Of a stretch of DNA of 64,000 bases, positions 13,486 to 28,200 are shown in pieces. The position numbers and the translations under genes were made by a program. The notes under the pieces are model-generated. The model was not told the DNA's origin and did no database searches. It saw nothing but the letters and a program-made list of their open reading frames with translations. The DNA comes from Trogon surrucura (taxonomy: Eukaryota > Chordata > Aves > Trogoniformes > Trogonidae): positions 162,200,912 to 162,264,911 of the forward strand of contig CM036617.1 of NCBI GenBank assembly GCA_020746105.1, read 5' to 3'. The stretch's first letter is position 1, and each line of letters opens with the position of its first letter.

Positions 13486-15891
13486 TCTCCAGCTTTGTGT
13501 GCACTTCTCTCTCGGAGAGGTGGTAGGTGTCCCACTCATCTGGCCACTGCCCATAGTACCACAGTCTGTTCGATAGTTTTGTTCAGGTACCAGCCCTGGC
13601 AGGAGGCTGGGTGTGCTGGGGATGCACAACCATGCAGCATCCCCCTTGTGCATGTGCATGCCTAACCCCAAAGGAGACCTGCATCTGGGGTATGCTATGA
13701 TCCACATGGGAAATCCTAGAGCCATATGAAATCCTTAGAGCATGCAAGGCTTAGTTTTGTCTGGAACAGGGCAGAGAGGGTAGGAAAAGGGGTCCTGAAT
13801 CACTACCAAATTCCTCCTCTTCCTGAATATACTGTGTTTCCTAATGCCTCCTGTCCTCTGGCCAGTGAAGGACTGGGAAGATAAAAGCAAAATTAATTTT
13901 GGGAGAGACTAAAAGTAAAGTGGTCAACTCCTGTGGCACTTCAAGATTCATCTAAAAGTTCAGCTTCACCTTAGAGCCATTTAATCAAACTTACACTTTT
14001 CATTTCTACAAGAATTTCTCTAGCATTTGTATTTCTAGAGAAAGGAACTGGAGATACACCGCAGCTCTCAAAGCTAGAAATCACAGGGCAAGTAAAAGCA
14101 ACAACATGGATCAAAATCTAAGAACCTTATTTTTAGCATAAAATAGGGATAGTATTTTTAGATTCAGCTGCTCCTTAAAGCCTAGGGTTTACGCACATGG
14201 AGTAATACTTAAACGATCAGGGTTTTAATGGGAGTAGGTCAAACAGATTTTCATCTTTTGATCAGTGTTTCATTCAGTCTTATGAATGACTATCATCACT
14301 ACAGAAGGGTTTGTAGTGGAAAAATATCCAAATAATCAAAATGTAATCCAAACTTGCTTCCAAAGAAAAAGGAGCCCTGGTTTAGGAAAGCGCTTGCACT
14401 TGCTTCCCACCACCCCAGCCCTCACTCAGCCCCCCGCTTCTCCCCCTGCAGCCGTCAGGAAGAAGGCAATGGCATTGCATGCATGGGTTTCAGTCAAGGA
14501 TGGTTGATAATAAATCCTACAGCCTCTAAAATGATATAATAAATATGGGTTTGGGTGTTATGCTGAAGATTAGATGAGAAGAAACAAAGGCAGAAACAAA
14601 GTCAGGCTTCATATTCATTTTAATGAAGGAGACAGCAGAGGCTGGAGAGTGTGTTCTCACTGCAGTGTCCGCGACAACTCTCCTATTCACTGGCACCAGG
14701 TGGTGCTCATGGTGTCCCTTGTCTCTTGCTAGTAGTAGTAAAGAACCTAGCTGAAGAACAAGGGCCTGGATGTGGTATTGAGGTCATGCAATTAATTTCA
14801 GTGCTAAAGAAGCAGAAAACCTTCTTTTATCATCCATAAAACCTCTTTTCATATAAGCTGAGACTTACAGAAACAGCTCCCCGAGCAGCAGGTTGGCATT
14901 TAACAGTCTCTTCCCTTCGGATTATCCAGTGTCTAACACAAACTGAATTCACCTCTTGTAGAAACTCGGTATCTTGAAACTTCTGCCTGTTTCTCCAATT
15001 CGACTGAAATCATCCAATGCCTTCCACAGTGTTGGGTGTGGGGGATAGACAGAGCGAGACAGTATGATCACATATGTCTTGCATTCCTCGGATGACAGCC
15101 AAGGGGGAGAGGCAGCTCAGAGAGCTGGTAGGGGTGTATAACCAGATTAGATAACTGACTTCCCGCTGCTGAGAGAGGGAGAGGCAGCGCTGCTTTCAGC
15201 TCTGCTGCTCCGTTACAAATAATCAATGTCAGGACTTTAAAAAAAAGCATCATCTACTCTCCCACTCTGCTTTCCCCATGGATTGCTGAAAGAAAGAATT
15301 GCTAAGAAAGAATTAAGATGCAATCGAGATGGAGATAAAAGAGGAAGAGAAGAAGTAACAAGGCAAACTCTTCCTTCAGTTTGAAACAACTACAGAGCGT
15401 CCTGGAAGAATGGCAAAAAAATTAGCATGGTCAGAAAAAAATAGGGCAGTTATTTTTTTTCCCCAATGTGGTTTTTCAAGAGTATTTAACATTTGGATAT
15501 TTCCTTTCACTGCTTTCTGCCATTCAAACTCTTTTTGTTATTTAGCTTTTCAGATCAAAAGTGGTTTTTCCTATAAAATATAAAAAAAAGTTTCCTAAGG
15601 CGAACTGTATTTCTGGCTGAGTCAATAATGTGTGCTTGTCTGAAGCTGGAACAAATGGAAAACTGAAAAACTCAGTGAGTGTACTGAGCAGACCAAGTAG
15701 CTCAAGAGATGCCCAAGTCAAACCTTGATCTGATGCACGGTTTGTTCAGAACTGAACAGCCAGGTTAGGGGTTGTGCATGGTGGCACAGTCTGTGTGTTG
15801 CTCTTGGGGCAGTTATGGTAGTGAAGACCACTGAGCTGGGAACTCAAAGAGAAACATGTGAATCAAGCTGATAAACACAGTTATTTCCTGC

Positions 15892-15909
15892 TTTTTTTTT
15901 TTTTTTTTT
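15892..15909. repeat. Poly-T tract (T18)
   Basis: An uninterrupted run of 18 T bases in SYN3 intron 2. Confidence 0.9.
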
Positions 15910-18082
15910 CCTCCCCATAAGGAGATGTGGAAGAACATTAATTTATCAGGTCAAGAGGGTTTGTGTTCAGCCTCAGGGGACATACTCCACAACAATTTAG
16001 ACTCCTGAATTGTGCTTGAAGAATAGTATGAAGAATTGAGGAAGTCTCCAGATAATCAGGGTAAGATCAATGAACCAAGATTAATAACGAGAAATGGTGA
16101 GCAAGGATGGACGGCCAAAAAAAGAAGGGGACAAAAAGTTAGAGTTTGAAGAAAGAAGTGCCCCTCTCTTGGCCTCAACAATAAGCAGCGAGGCCTAAGG
16201 TCATATTCGAAGACTGCTCGTGACAATGCAGCTTCTGTATTTCCCTTGACAGAAAGTGATCCAGCTGGGGAAAGCCATCCATTTCTGCTTTCGAGGTCTG
16301 GGGCAGTCAAGAGAGTTTCCCTATCCGCTATGTGGAGTCTTGGCTGCCTGAGCTGAGGGGCAGGCAGGGGGTGAGGAGAAGCATCCAGGACCCTTGTTCA
16401 CTGTTACTCAACTCTCCTACCCACCAAGTGTTTCATTCCCTTGTGCGATGCGGCAGTCACTATGCAGAGTATTTAGAAAAGGCTGCAGTGATCCACAGCA
16501 GCCTTATGGTCTTTGCCTGGAGCACTCTGGTGCCTTGTCTCAAACATGGACATTCAATCTATGTGAAGGATTTCAGGAGAGTGACTGGGAAAGTCTCCCT
16601 GAAAGAGTCCTTGAAGAAATGTGATAAGCTTCCAAGCAACGATGAAGAGCATCATTACTGGGTTTAACCCATTCAGGGATCAAGAGTCCACTTCTGCCCT
16701 TCTCCACTCACCAGCCATTTGAACATAGTTCCTTTATAAGGACCTCAAGGACAATAATATTTGAGGAGAAAGACTGAGTGGAAAGGTGGAGGCTGGAGGT
16801 TTAGGAGAGAATTAACAGGCCATTTTGAAGAGTACCAGGTCTAGCTTTGAAAGTGACCCTGCTTTGAGTGGCAGAGGGGGTTGGATCAGCGGTTTGAAGG
16901 GCGAACCTGAATTATTATTTGATTCCATGCTTCTACATGCTAAGTGTGATTATTTTATTTTTATTTTTTTCCTATTCTCTTTTAGGTCATTCACTGAGGC
17001 AGCCAGCAAAAGAAACAAGTTGCAAAAAACCAACTTGATAACTTTTCTGTTCCAGACACAGTCTTTGATCAGAATAAGTGTGCTCATGTATAGTCCTATG
17101 CAACTCGACAGCACCCCTTTGAAAAGAGAAGGAGCACCTTATCAAGGTCCTGAGAGAGTCTGCGAAAGCACTATAGTAATAATTGTGTATATACACATCT
17201 GTATGTGTGTGCACACACAGTGAAGAATTGTCAGCTTTATAAAGACTGAAAATATCAGGTGATTCAAACAATATTCACCAGCTTTCTTTATGCATCCAAG
17301 CAGTTTTATAGCCCTAAAGAGTACAAAACAAGCATATGATTCCTTCAGGATCACCTGCTCCTCTCTACACATCTCTCTTCTTATGCCTGCTTTCAAGTCA
17401 GGTACCTGCAGATTATAATTAATAATCATTTTTACTTCAACAACAGCATCCAAAGTCTCAGCCAATACTGGGACTTCATTTTGACAGATGCTGCATCAAC
17501 ACAGAGAGGAGGGAACAGACCCCAAAAGGAAGAGATTTCAACTTAAATTAATGACTGGTGTCAAGGCCAGCAGAGAAACAGAGAATTTGTGCCCTGCAGA
17601 GCACATCAGAAAACAGGCCATGAACTTCCTTACTGTTCCATGGACTTTAATAAATAAAAGGATTTTGCCATATGTAGTTATTTTGCATACTTAAATCAAA
17701 GGTTTTAGGCTTAAATCAGGGTAAGCCAGAAAACATTTATAGCTCACATGTGGAACATCAACATCCTGTCTTTGTGCATTTTTTAGGCGTGTATACAGAG
17801 CTGCAAGGTAGTCTTCCAATGGAAGAAATTATAATCCTGTCAACAGAACAAAAAGTTTCAGTTTGAGGTGAAATAGGAACTGATTCTGCAAAGGTAGGGA
17901 GGACAAAGAATGGCCCAATAAGATATTTCCATTTATAGCTTCCACCATTCTATAAAATGGACGTCTTTAAATTCCTCGTTAATTCCTTTCTTCAAGAGAA
18001 TAAATATCAGCAGATTATCTACCATTAAGACTTCAGCTTTGTCTACACACATTTCTCAAAGACAAATTCAGTTGTCACTGAC

Positions 18083-18140
18083 CTGTTCCACTCGGATATC
18101 AAATTCTCCATTCACCTTTTTCCCCTGGAAATATTTTGCC
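18083..18140 (-). CDS. SYN3: Synapsin III, second coding exon
   Basis: This 58-nt exon is too short to stand out as an open frame. The first G completes the Trp codon left by the previous exon. The next 19 codons read AKYFQGKKVNGEFDIRVEQ, the conserved synapsin domain C segment (mammalian SYN3 has SKYFHGKKVNGEIEIRVEQ, from memory). It is preceded on the minus strand by a pyrimidine-rich tract ending TTCTGCAG at 18148-18141. It is followed by the donor GTCAGT starting at 18082. It ends in phase 0, which fits exon 3 starting with Ala-Glu-Phe. The 13.5-kb intron 1 lies on one side and the 12.3-kb intron 2 on the other. Confidence 0.94.
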
Positions 18141-20654
18141 CTGCAGAAGAAACAAGAGAGACAAACATGATTAAAGAAGATTTTTGGCTTCCATTACACA
18201 TTGTTTTGCTTCTCCATTTGCCTTTTTTGCTGAAGAATTTCTATCCGGGTCACAGCATGTTTTCCTAATTCCTATCTTCTTTCAGGTTTCTGTTCTCCGG
18301 GAGAAATCTGCCAAGCCAGATGAAAACCACATTGGAAATTTCCTTCAAGGCTTGTGACTTTTACGTTTTATTTTCAAACTGAAAACCAAATGCTTTCCTA
18401 ATATTTTCCAGAGCAACAACTCTAATCAATGATTCCTTGCTATACCTCATTTAATAGTCTTTATTCTGTAAAAGAGAGAGAGCAACATATGGCACAGCAT
18501 CAGAAACTTCTGATGTTGAGCAAGGATCTTGTATCACCACAGCTGAAGTACTTGTCAAGTCTAATCTCTCACTGCAGAACTGCTTTTTGATTGTTTGGCT
18601 GCGTGCTGCTGATTTGGAGAAACAGTACCTGCACTTCCAGTGACACTAACGAAGAATCTTTTCTCCTGAACTGAGAAACTCTGTTTGCTTTGGAATTGAG
18701 CAGTGTCACGAGGATACACACCTTCCACCATCACTGCTCCTAGCTGTGTATGCTACGCAAACAGCTGAGCACTTTCAGAAGGATCTGTTGTTGTTCATGA
18801 AAGGAGAAGGTTGACAACAGTGTTGAAGAAGAAAACATAGCAAAAAGGCAGGCAGTTTTAGCTTTTTTTGTTCATACTTCTGTATAAATCCCCTTATATT
18901 GATTAGTCAGCAAGGAAATCGGTAATACGATTTTCCCTGTGAATATTTCTCCCCAATTCTTCCCCTGATCAAAGAAGCTTGACAGAAGAAAACACAAATT
19001 TATTTTCTCAGACCTCCCCTCTAAAACTTCAGTAAGACCATGTAGGCTCCAAAAACTTCTTCTATTTGGAAAGCACTGAAAACAGTTAAGCCCTGCAAGA
19101 GCTGTTTCCAGAGACAAAGTAACTCTCCGCGTTCTGTTTCCAATTGGCAAAGAGAGGACAGAGTAAAGAAGTAAAGGAAAATGAGGGGAAGCCGACTTTG
19201 CTCCCTACTTCATAGTATTAGCAAAAAAAAAAAGAAGCTGCTTTACATTTTTACTATGTGTCTATTTGTTCAAATAAAAAAGGAGAGACAGCAGGAAGGC
19301 AATTTTCCCCATGCCTGAAACACACCAGTTTTCAACTGATTGCTCCTCTCCCCCAGAAATGTGAAATGTAAATAAAAAAGTTGTTTTGTTTAGTCATTCT
19401 GGCTCAAAACCAAGACAAAAGTTTTCATTTTATTAGAAAAAGACATTTAAAATGTCAAAAGTTTTCCGCTTTGTTCTGATGAGGGTATCTGAAGGCTGTA
19501 ATCACGCTTCCCTTCCCTGACAGCCCATCCATCAGCATGGTGCTAGCAAGACCTCTGCCTAGATGTCAGTGAGGGGCAGTGTAGCAGCCAGGTGTGACCA
19601 AGACCGAGTGGCTCAAACAACCTCTGTCCAGTGTGAAAAGCAGAGCTCTGGCCGTTTGTCCTCCCTTTTTTGAATTTATGAGTGTTGCATGGAAAAACAG
19701 CAACTCGGCAGACAAGCCGAGACATCGCGCCTCTAACAATAAACAGGAACACTAAATGCACTTAATAATTCCATCGTATTTCTGGAGGTATGGCTCTAAA
19801 AGGTCTGGCAACATTCCTCACTCCTATATATCGGGGATATTGCTGGAACCAGTGACTTCTCAAAAACTGGAATAAGCTTTAAGTGGGCCCACAGGAACTG
19901 TTCTGCAATTTGAGGCACACTGTTCACTGGTACAAACTTGTTTTTATTCCCAGCATGCTCATAATGTATACTCCTTACCCACATTTATGAAACACGCTCT
20001 CTCCCTCTATGGCCTCTCCTCTTTGCTGACCAGCTGGTTGCAAACTCCTTGGTGCTGCTTTGCTTCAGCTTGTAATGAAGTGTGATTAACCACAGTCTTC
20101 AGCCCGGTACAGATGGAGCAAAGAGGCTTCCACTGCCTTGTCCAGGAAATTAGTCTTCATATGGTTAAAAAAATCCTCTCTCCCATCTCTGCAGTACTGG
20201 CTCTGCTCATGGCTAGTCACACAGAGGGCACGTCCGGTATGAGGAGTTATTTGAGTAGAACAAAGGACCTAAAGGTACACACTGTGTGACCTCTCCTTTT
20301 TATTCCTCTCTTCACACAGGTTGTCTCATTCTGTGTCTCAGAAATCTTATTTTAACAGTACAATATAGCACTTTCTTTCAAAGACAGCCTCCCAGGAGAT
20401 TTAACCTGCTCTGATTGTCTCTGAAGACAACAGGTGCTAAGCAATTTGCAGCCAAATGTTTTGGTCAGCCCGCCATTTTGACACAACTTAGAGTAAGAAT
20501 GAAACACTCCTTACTGAAACATCTCTGAAATGGATGGAGTGATGTTTTCAATTTGCATCTGGGATTTTGGATCCCCTGGGCAGTAGAGGCTATCATGTTG
20601 AAATGAAAAATGGCTTCAGCCTCACCCTGGAGCCCTGAAATTTCAAGGAAGCTG

Positions 20655-21037
20655 GAATCACAGAATCTTAGAGAATCACAGAATCTCTTTGGTTGGGAGA
20701 GACCTCTAAGATCATTGAGTTCAACCATTACGCTAGCACTTCCAGGTCATCTCTAAACCATGTCCATAAGCACCAGTTCAACACATTGTTTAAATACCTC
20801 CAGGGATGACGACCCCACCACTGCCCTGGGCAGCCTGTTCCGATGCCCAATGACCCTTTCAGCGAAGAACTTCTTAATATCCAGCCTAGATCTCCCCTGG
20901 CACATCTTGTGGACATTTCCTCTAGTCCTATCACTTGCTATCAGCGAGAAAAGGCTGATTGTCTCCTCTCACCAACCCTCTTTCAGGTAGTTGTAGAGAA
21001 TGCTAAGGTCTCCCTTCAGCCTCCTTTTCTCCAGACT
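20655..21037 (-). mobile_element. CR1 LINE 3' fragment, inverted
   Basis: The plus strand shows the reverse complement of a CR1 3' end. It has AATCACAGAATC repeats, then GGGAGAGACCTCTAAGATCA, CCTGGGCAGCCTGTTCC, GCGAAGAACTTCTTAATATC and the tail of the SLEKRRLKGDL segment. It is the only CR1 I see in the first coding intron, and it lies in the same orientation as SYN3. Confidence 0.9.
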
Positions 21038-22854
21038 AATCATTGCTGATGCTGTGGAAACATCACTATGTCTCCATTGCAAGAGGGACAGTCTTTTGGT
21101 CAGTACTGCACGATCTATAAAATAGCTTTTGGTCCATACAGTGGACATGAGATGGAGGAAAGGAAGACTACGTTGCTCTGGTGGGGATGCAGCAGAAATA
21201 TGGATGGATGTTTCTGACAAGTGAGACTGTGCAAGGCATTTGTGCGTGCTCTCTGCCCCCAAATCACCTGAGCAAGGCTCTTTGAGACCTCTGTCTAGGA
21301 AGTGACATGCTGCAGGGTTATCTAGGCAGCTTGTAGTGCAACAGGGGAGCAGTCAAAAGCCCCTCTGGGGAGCCTCAGAAGTGTCCCCATTCACCCCCAG
21401 CACAGCCAGCTGCCAGTGATCAGCAGAGCAGCTCATCACCCCAGGATGGGGGTTGTCTGGCATTCCTCAGCTTAGGATACCAGGCAAGCCACTGGACACT
21501 CAAAGCCACCCCCCTTCTCGTGGGCAGCCTGCAGCACTGACCACCACTTGGCTGGCCACCCCTTTGTTTTAAAGGATGTCAGATGTTCAACCCACGAGAA
21601 CACTGTGTTATAATTTGGCTAGGCAGAGTGCAGATGGGGTGGTGCGGTTGCTGTGATCTCAGTAAATTAACATGTAAACATGTTTTGACTGAATAAAATG
21701 GCAAGAACATGCTTAAGAGCAGTTCCTGGGTGGGATTTACAGTGCTAGGCAATGCATTTAAATGCGGCCACACTGGCTGGGAGGGAGGAAGCACCATAAG
21801 AAAGAGCCAAAGGTCTGCCCTGGCTTCCAGGGAGAAAGCTTGCCTTGAACCCCTCTCTCTTTGTGATGAAAAAGCCACATGCTCTGGAAAAGGACATATT
21901 TTCTGGGTGCAAGGGCATCAGATAAACTGCTTTCTGCCTCAGTCCTGACATGATTACAGGGCCACAAGAAACCTGATGCCTCTTCTTATGAAGTAATTTA
22001 GAAAGACTAGGAGCTTATTTTCCATTGCCACCATGAAACAGTCACAGTCTGCCCCGGCCTTTGTGGCTGAAGAAAGCGTACATACCATTTTCTGTCAGAC
22101 AAGGAGCGTGTCCTTAATAGCAGCAGGGAAAAACAAATGATCAACTCACTTCCAATTGTACCTACATAAGAGTTAATTAACAGAAAATCCATGTATAACA
22201 TTAATGCCCTTAACTGCAAAGCATCTGTCTGAGCAAGGGGTGCCAGCACTGATCCAAGACTGCAAACACACTTTTAAGACACTCGAATACTAGAATTTAC
22301 CCCTCCAGTGTCACCTACAGCTGGGACAGCTTATATTGCACTCTGTGAGGCCTGCTCAGATCAGTATGCTCCCCTGTGCCCTTGTTCTATCTAGTGCCTG
22401 TAGTCCACAAACACAGGGATTTGGTCCTCACGGGGTGTGAAGTCCCCTGTCAAAGCTTCTCATGTCACTGGGCTCAGAGGAGGTAGAGCTGGGCCAGTGG
22501 GTTACAGGTGGGGCCAGTTGGCACCCCCATGGTGCTGCTCCTGTTTCATGGGGAAACAGAGCACGGGAAAAGCAAGTCCCACATGTAGCGTAGGGGCTTC
22601 CAGGGTCGGCAACAAAGGGACAAAACTCACAAGCTACTTCTGTTAAGAGAGCACAGACGATCTTGCAGTATCTCTATGATAAATGGTTACATCTGCCTTG
22701 TTCTCTTTCTCCTTTAAGACCAAAACAGGTGCAATGAGTGCTCAACCAACCACCCAGTACACGTGCTTAGCACAGGAATCCAGAAAGGGTTACTTGTGAA
22801 TAGCTTGTACTCTTTCTCCTGGAGTTATTTTTTCTCACTCTTCCCTCCTTGGTT

Positions 22855-22906
22855 TTGTTTGTTTGTTTGTGTTTTTGCTTGGTTTTTTTTTTTGGGGGGG
22901 GGGGGG
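22855..22906. repeat. (GTTT)n, T11 and G13 run
   Basis: A GTTT-rich stretch leads into eleven T bases (22883-22893) followed directly by thirteen G bases (22894-22906). G runs of this length are uncommon in this window. Confidence 0.85.
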
Positions 22907-25196
22907 TGTATGTTTTTTGGTGCAAAGAAGCATATCCAAGCTGTGTCACAAGATTGCTTTAGTGTTTTCCTCTGGATCTGCTGGAAACAGAGACATCAGG
23001 AATGCAGCAAGGGACTGCACAACTTCTGTCAGGCTGTAAAATGTTCTGCGTTGGTGAGGGATAGGATGCCCAGGTAGAAAGCATCACCTAGAGGAAGGGC
23101 TGAAGGAGTTCTTCCCCAGTACAGTGGAACTAGACAGCAGTGCATGTAAGAAAAGATGCAGAACACTGGCCTCAGTATTGGAAAAGGAGTAGCCAGGAGG
23201 AATGAGAAATCTGAAGTGATGGTGATGGCCTGGAGGGGTGCAGTGATTCAAAGCTTAAAGCTGTTCCCGCAGGTCTAATAGGTGGGTGAAGCAGAAGTTG
23301 TGACACATTATGCAGCTTTGAAGACAGTATATGGTATTTTGCATTACATTCGCAAGACTTCCTCAGGGTATCCTGAAAAATGGCTCCAGTTTGAAGCGAT
23401 TTTCTAGGATAGGAAGAAATCAGAGAAACATAGCTCAAATCTTCCTGTGAGATACCTCAGTGGAGCTGATGTAACAATTGTCATTTGGAATAACTGGGAA
23501 GACATCATTCAGATAAACAAATAAGCCTAAGGCCAAATCCGCCGTGATGTGAATGAACACCGGTGCTTTTTTGGGGGCATCACCGTTTGACAGAGGCCCT
23601 GAGCTACAAACTCAGGAGCAGGTTTGTAACTTCACCCCAGAAATGGGCTCAGTATCACTGGGAGTGAGCCAGAGAGGGGCACTGGGACATTGTAACGCCA
23701 AATTCCTCAAAATCCCCTGAATGAGCTTGTGCCTCCGGAGCGACACAACAAGCAAAGAAAGCCAAGTCACGCTTTAGATGGAGACCAAATCCCACCCTAC
23801 AGAGGGGCCAGAGCAACACATGCTGAGGAGAGGGGAAATGTGTGGGACTCTTGGAGAGAGGTGGGCAAGAAAGTGAGGGGAGGAAAGAGGGAGAAAAATT
23901 GTGAAGAAGAGACCTGGCTCAATAAACCAAATGGGTTCCACGGGTAAAACTGGAATTATATAAATTATTTCCCTGGAATCACATTACACATATTTCTCTC
24001 AAGGCCCTTGGGAAAATAAGGAACGTAATTTTTTTCTGGATCAGCCTGGAAAAGGCGAGGCTGAAACCCCCTGGACTGGGTGTGGGGGGACCTCAGGAAG
24101 GGAGGGGAGGGGGTTAGCCACTGTACGAAATCCCTGTGTCAAAGGGCCTGGGGGCCCAAGTGATGCACAAGGCACTCACTGTATGTCCGCATTGTCTCCT
24201 TCATAAAAGGGGCTGGGACTGGGAAAAAGAAGACAGTTTCCAGGATACTGGCCAGCAGCTGCTGGAATGCCCCGACCCCCCCCAGCCCCTACACACTCTG
24301 AAGGCAGAGGGGAGGGGGGAGGAGAGATGCATTTGTGCCCTTTTTTTTCTTCAGGGGTGAAAACAAGGGAGGTTTTCCTTTCAGGGGCCAGCCCTCAACA
24401 CCCTTCACCACTTCTCTCCAGTCTAGCAATTCCCAGCTGCAAAAAGTAAGGATCTTTGAGATGGTCAAGTCCTGACTGCCCAGGGCATAGGGAAGAGAAA
24501 AATCACTCCACAAATGCAGAGGTCTGCAACCTGCTGGAGCTTTTGTCCAGTTCTGCTTTGGCCCAGAGATCTTTATGCACTGTTCAGCTGTGGGATGGAC
24601 TGGCTGGTAGTTAATATTTATTCTGTAAGAGCGCTTTGGGCCAGGGACGGGGGGCTGGGGCAGGATGCTAAAGATGGTAGATAAGCATGATGGATGTATG
24701 CTTCAACGCTACAGGTTAAATGCACCAGAGGTAAGTGCAGAAAGAAGGAAAGCATACTTGCACTCTACAGACAGGGAAGGACCAAGGAGTAAACCTAAAT
24801 TTTGGGTTGGGTCAAAAGGTAACCCTAAATACACTTGCCAAGAGCTCCACAAAAATTTCAGCTCCAGCCCTGGGGTGCAGTGTTGCCATGCTCAGCCCCG
24901 TGTCTCCCTCGGGCAAGATCATCTGTGTCTTGGTGCTGTCACCACCTGGCTTGCTGGAGCCATGGAGTCAAGAACCAGCTCAGCTGCGCTGCAGGTAGGT
25001 CCTCGGTGACCAAGGTTGGCCCAAGGGAACAGACTGCCTTTGTTGCCTTCTGGGAAGAACCACAAGACCCAGCCCTCTCCGGTTACTGTAAAACAACCCC
25101 CAAGGCATTATTAGTTATGGGATCCCATCAAGGGAAGAAACGCCTCTCCTGAAGAGGTTTATATCAGGCTGTGACAGTGGTATGTTTGGGGTTGCC

Positions 25197-25214
25197 TTTT
25201 TTTTTTTTTTTTTT
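25197..25214. repeat. Poly-T tract (T18)
   Basis: Uninterrupted T run in SYN3 intron 1. No adjacent retroposed gene or SINE body is visible. Confidence 0.85.
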
Positions 25215-28200
25215 GGATAAAGGAAGTCTTCGTGGTGAGGTCCTTGATGAGGTCTGAGGTCCCACCCTACAGGGCTGGAAGGATTTTCTTGGCTTGAACG
25301 CACAGAGAAAGGGAAGCTTTGGGGCAGAGAGGGAGGAGGTTTTTATTTAAATCTTCTTTTGTGAGTCCTCCCTTTCTCTCAGGGAACTGAAGGCCTGTTT
25401 TCGGAGGAGACCTGGGTTGGCAAGCCACCAGCACTTTAACGATCGCAGACACAACCATTCAGCCGCTCTTTCTATTCAAGTTGCTGCAGAGTCCCACACA
25501 ATACTGGCCTCCCAGCATCTTCCTGTGCCACCTCCTGCTTGTGAAACAGGGGTAATCAAAGACATCCCCCCCTGCCCCCCCAAGAGAAGAAGCGCTAGTT
25601 AGTGCAGCGCTATTGCTTTTCTGCACAGCTTTTTGTGCTTCTCTGAGCTGTCAGGATAGGAAGGACACTTTGCTGTAGGTCTGGTCCCCTACCCAGGCTA
25701 TATCAGAGTCACATTCCTCCTGGCCACAAAGAGCTGGGGGGGCTGGTGGTGGTGGAAGTGGGGGGCTGCTTTAAGTACAACACGAGGCAGCAATTTTATT
25801 TTGCGTATTATCAAAGTAGGACATTGCTGGAACGTTTCCACGTTGCTAAATCTAGATGGTATGGCCTGGAGCTGTTTGCAAGGGGTATCATTTTGTTGAG
25901 GATTGTGCAAGATTTTATTCCAGTCCACTTCTGCCCTCCTTGAACTTGAGGAGCAGGGGAACTGGGCTAACTCAAACCAACACTGAGGAAGGGCTGCCAG
26001 CTCTCAGGCAGACAAAATCTGGCTCACAAACATTGAGAAATACATCTGAGGGATTTTATTTTTTTTTTTATATGTACGGGACTAGGCAGGACATTCTGAG
26101 GTTAAATTCTATGCATTTATAGGAACTCTGGTAAAGCAATTAAGGTCCCAGATTTGACTTACATTAGCATATTTATAACCTGGTGAGGAATGTTTTCCAT
26201 ATTCCCTGTGTCTATTTTTGTAATGATACTAAGCCTTTACATTTCTGTATCACCTTTCATTTAGGGGGACTAGATCCCAAGTTGCTTTACATATGCAGGA
26301 CAAAAATACAGGCAGACATGATGGCGATATGCCTAGAACTGATTGCAAAGTAATGTGATAAATGCAATTTGTTGAATACCTACAACATCCTTACCTCCTT
26401 TTCAGCCCTATGCCTGTATGCTAGAGAATACAGAAACTCTTCATGCTGCTTCCAAGCGTGCACATTCACACACACAGAGACATTTAGTACAATCTTGCCT
26501 CTTCTTTCCCTAATGTGGAAATTTTGCCCTCAAGTCAGCTCAGTCCTGGGTAATCACGGCTAAATGATGAAAACATATTTTTTTAAGCCAGATCTGTGAA
26601 AATGTAAGTTTTAATTTTATTTTTTTTTCAGATTATAGCCACATAGTTGCACAGAACTTTTTACAAGGTCACCTCTGTGTAATAAAAGTTAATTCATAAT
26701 CATTTATTGTCAGTTACCACCATGGTAGATGATTTTGGACTACTTATCAGGAAATATAGGCAAAACTTTGCAATTTAACCTGAAAATTTCAGAGGTCAAG
26801 CTTAAAGTTTCAATTCTCAATAATAATAATAGAGACAAATGATAATGAAATCCAAAGCCAAAAGCTAGTCCAAAAGTCTGATTATATTTAAACGAGTTAG
26901 GTATAAAAATATTCCCCTGAATGGGAACCTTAGCACATCATCTTTGGCCTATTGAAAGCATGAAATGACTCATGACACTCATTGAATATGTTTGAAAAGG
27001 AATTCCTTGCAAAAAAATTAGGATTTAGGAAGTCCCATCTTACTAAAATTCAGTATTAGACTTATTTTTTGACCTATTATATTTTTGGACAAATGATATA
27101 TTTAAAGCTCAATATTGCCATGTAATATCATAAGTAAAAATAGTTTTAATCTAATGAAAAAAGGTTGATAATTTCCTCTGAGCAGTATAAAGCAGTAATC
27201 CTGTCAGGTCAGTCTGTAATTAGACCTGAATCATCACATTATTTTTATACAAAGAACCATTTCAGATGTATTAAGAGGATTTTATTCAGTATTAATCACA
27301 GTTTTTCTTTTTTTCATCTTTAAATTTTTGGAGACGGTATGTTCAGGCAGATTTGACCGTAAAGTAAATGGGAAAATACAATGCAGTTTTGTGTCTCCTA
27401 AAATAACCTCTGTGACTTGTGTGTTTTTTTTTTTTCTCCTGTGGAACATGGCACAATCCACGCCTGTAGAAGTGCCATAGGTAGGGCACATGTATTTTGT
27501 GTAAGACAGCAGGTAACACTGTCAGCACGTGAAATTACTTGAAATTTGGACAAAACGCAACAGTGGTTTTGAAAAGTGACATGAGATTATTTCACAAATG
27601 CAAGCAAGATACCTAAAAAATGCAACAAGGACAACTTTGTTATGCTGTCTGGTCCAGAAAGCAATGTTGTTAGCACGTGTTGTTAGTAGGAGCCTTAGCT
27701 CTGCTTGATCACTTCCCAAATAATCTGTCTAAACACGAAGAACTAGCGTAGAAGCTGAGCACTTTTGCCGAGGATGGGGGAAGTGGGGGGAGGGTTAACA
27801 ATTCACAGGACTAAATCCCGTTTGATCTGCTGAGAAATTCAATCCAGCAAGAGCATGATTCTACTTAGCAGCACATCGGGTGAGGGAGCTGCCATTTTCC
27901 TCCTGGCTGAGGTTGTGCTGCCCGAGCTGGCCCATCTGCCATTACATGGAGTCCTGCCATTACTTTTTCTCGTGATGCTGCTCCTTTCTGCTGCATGTTT
28001 CTGTGTGTTCTCATGTGTGTGTTCATGTCTGAGCTGTTTTGGTTTGGTTGTTTGGTTTTTTTTTTGGGCAGCTGCTGTAGGTGAGTTGTGGATGCATGTT
28101 TGGAAGACTCCTGAGGCACAGATACTACTTGCTCAACCAGCAAGAAGGTGTCTCATTCTCCAGGTGGAGATATGTACCATTAATGACTGATGAGAAACAC

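Larger units (their letters stand above)
5775..18082 (-). other. SYN3: SYN3 intron 2 (noncoding)
   Basis: A 12,308-bp intron between coding exons 2 and 3. It holds an AT-rich palindromic block near 6.8 kb, a CA repeat at 7.56 kb, and two CR1 fragments, both on the plus strand and so antisense to SYN3. It also has a T18 tract at 15892-15909. The remaining stretches show no exon-like or RNA-like signal that I can support. Confidence 0.8.

Noticed and set aside
24665..25152. Three overlapping 87-114-codon plus-strand frames
   Set aside because: No domain, no splice support, and different frames over the same GC-richer DNA.
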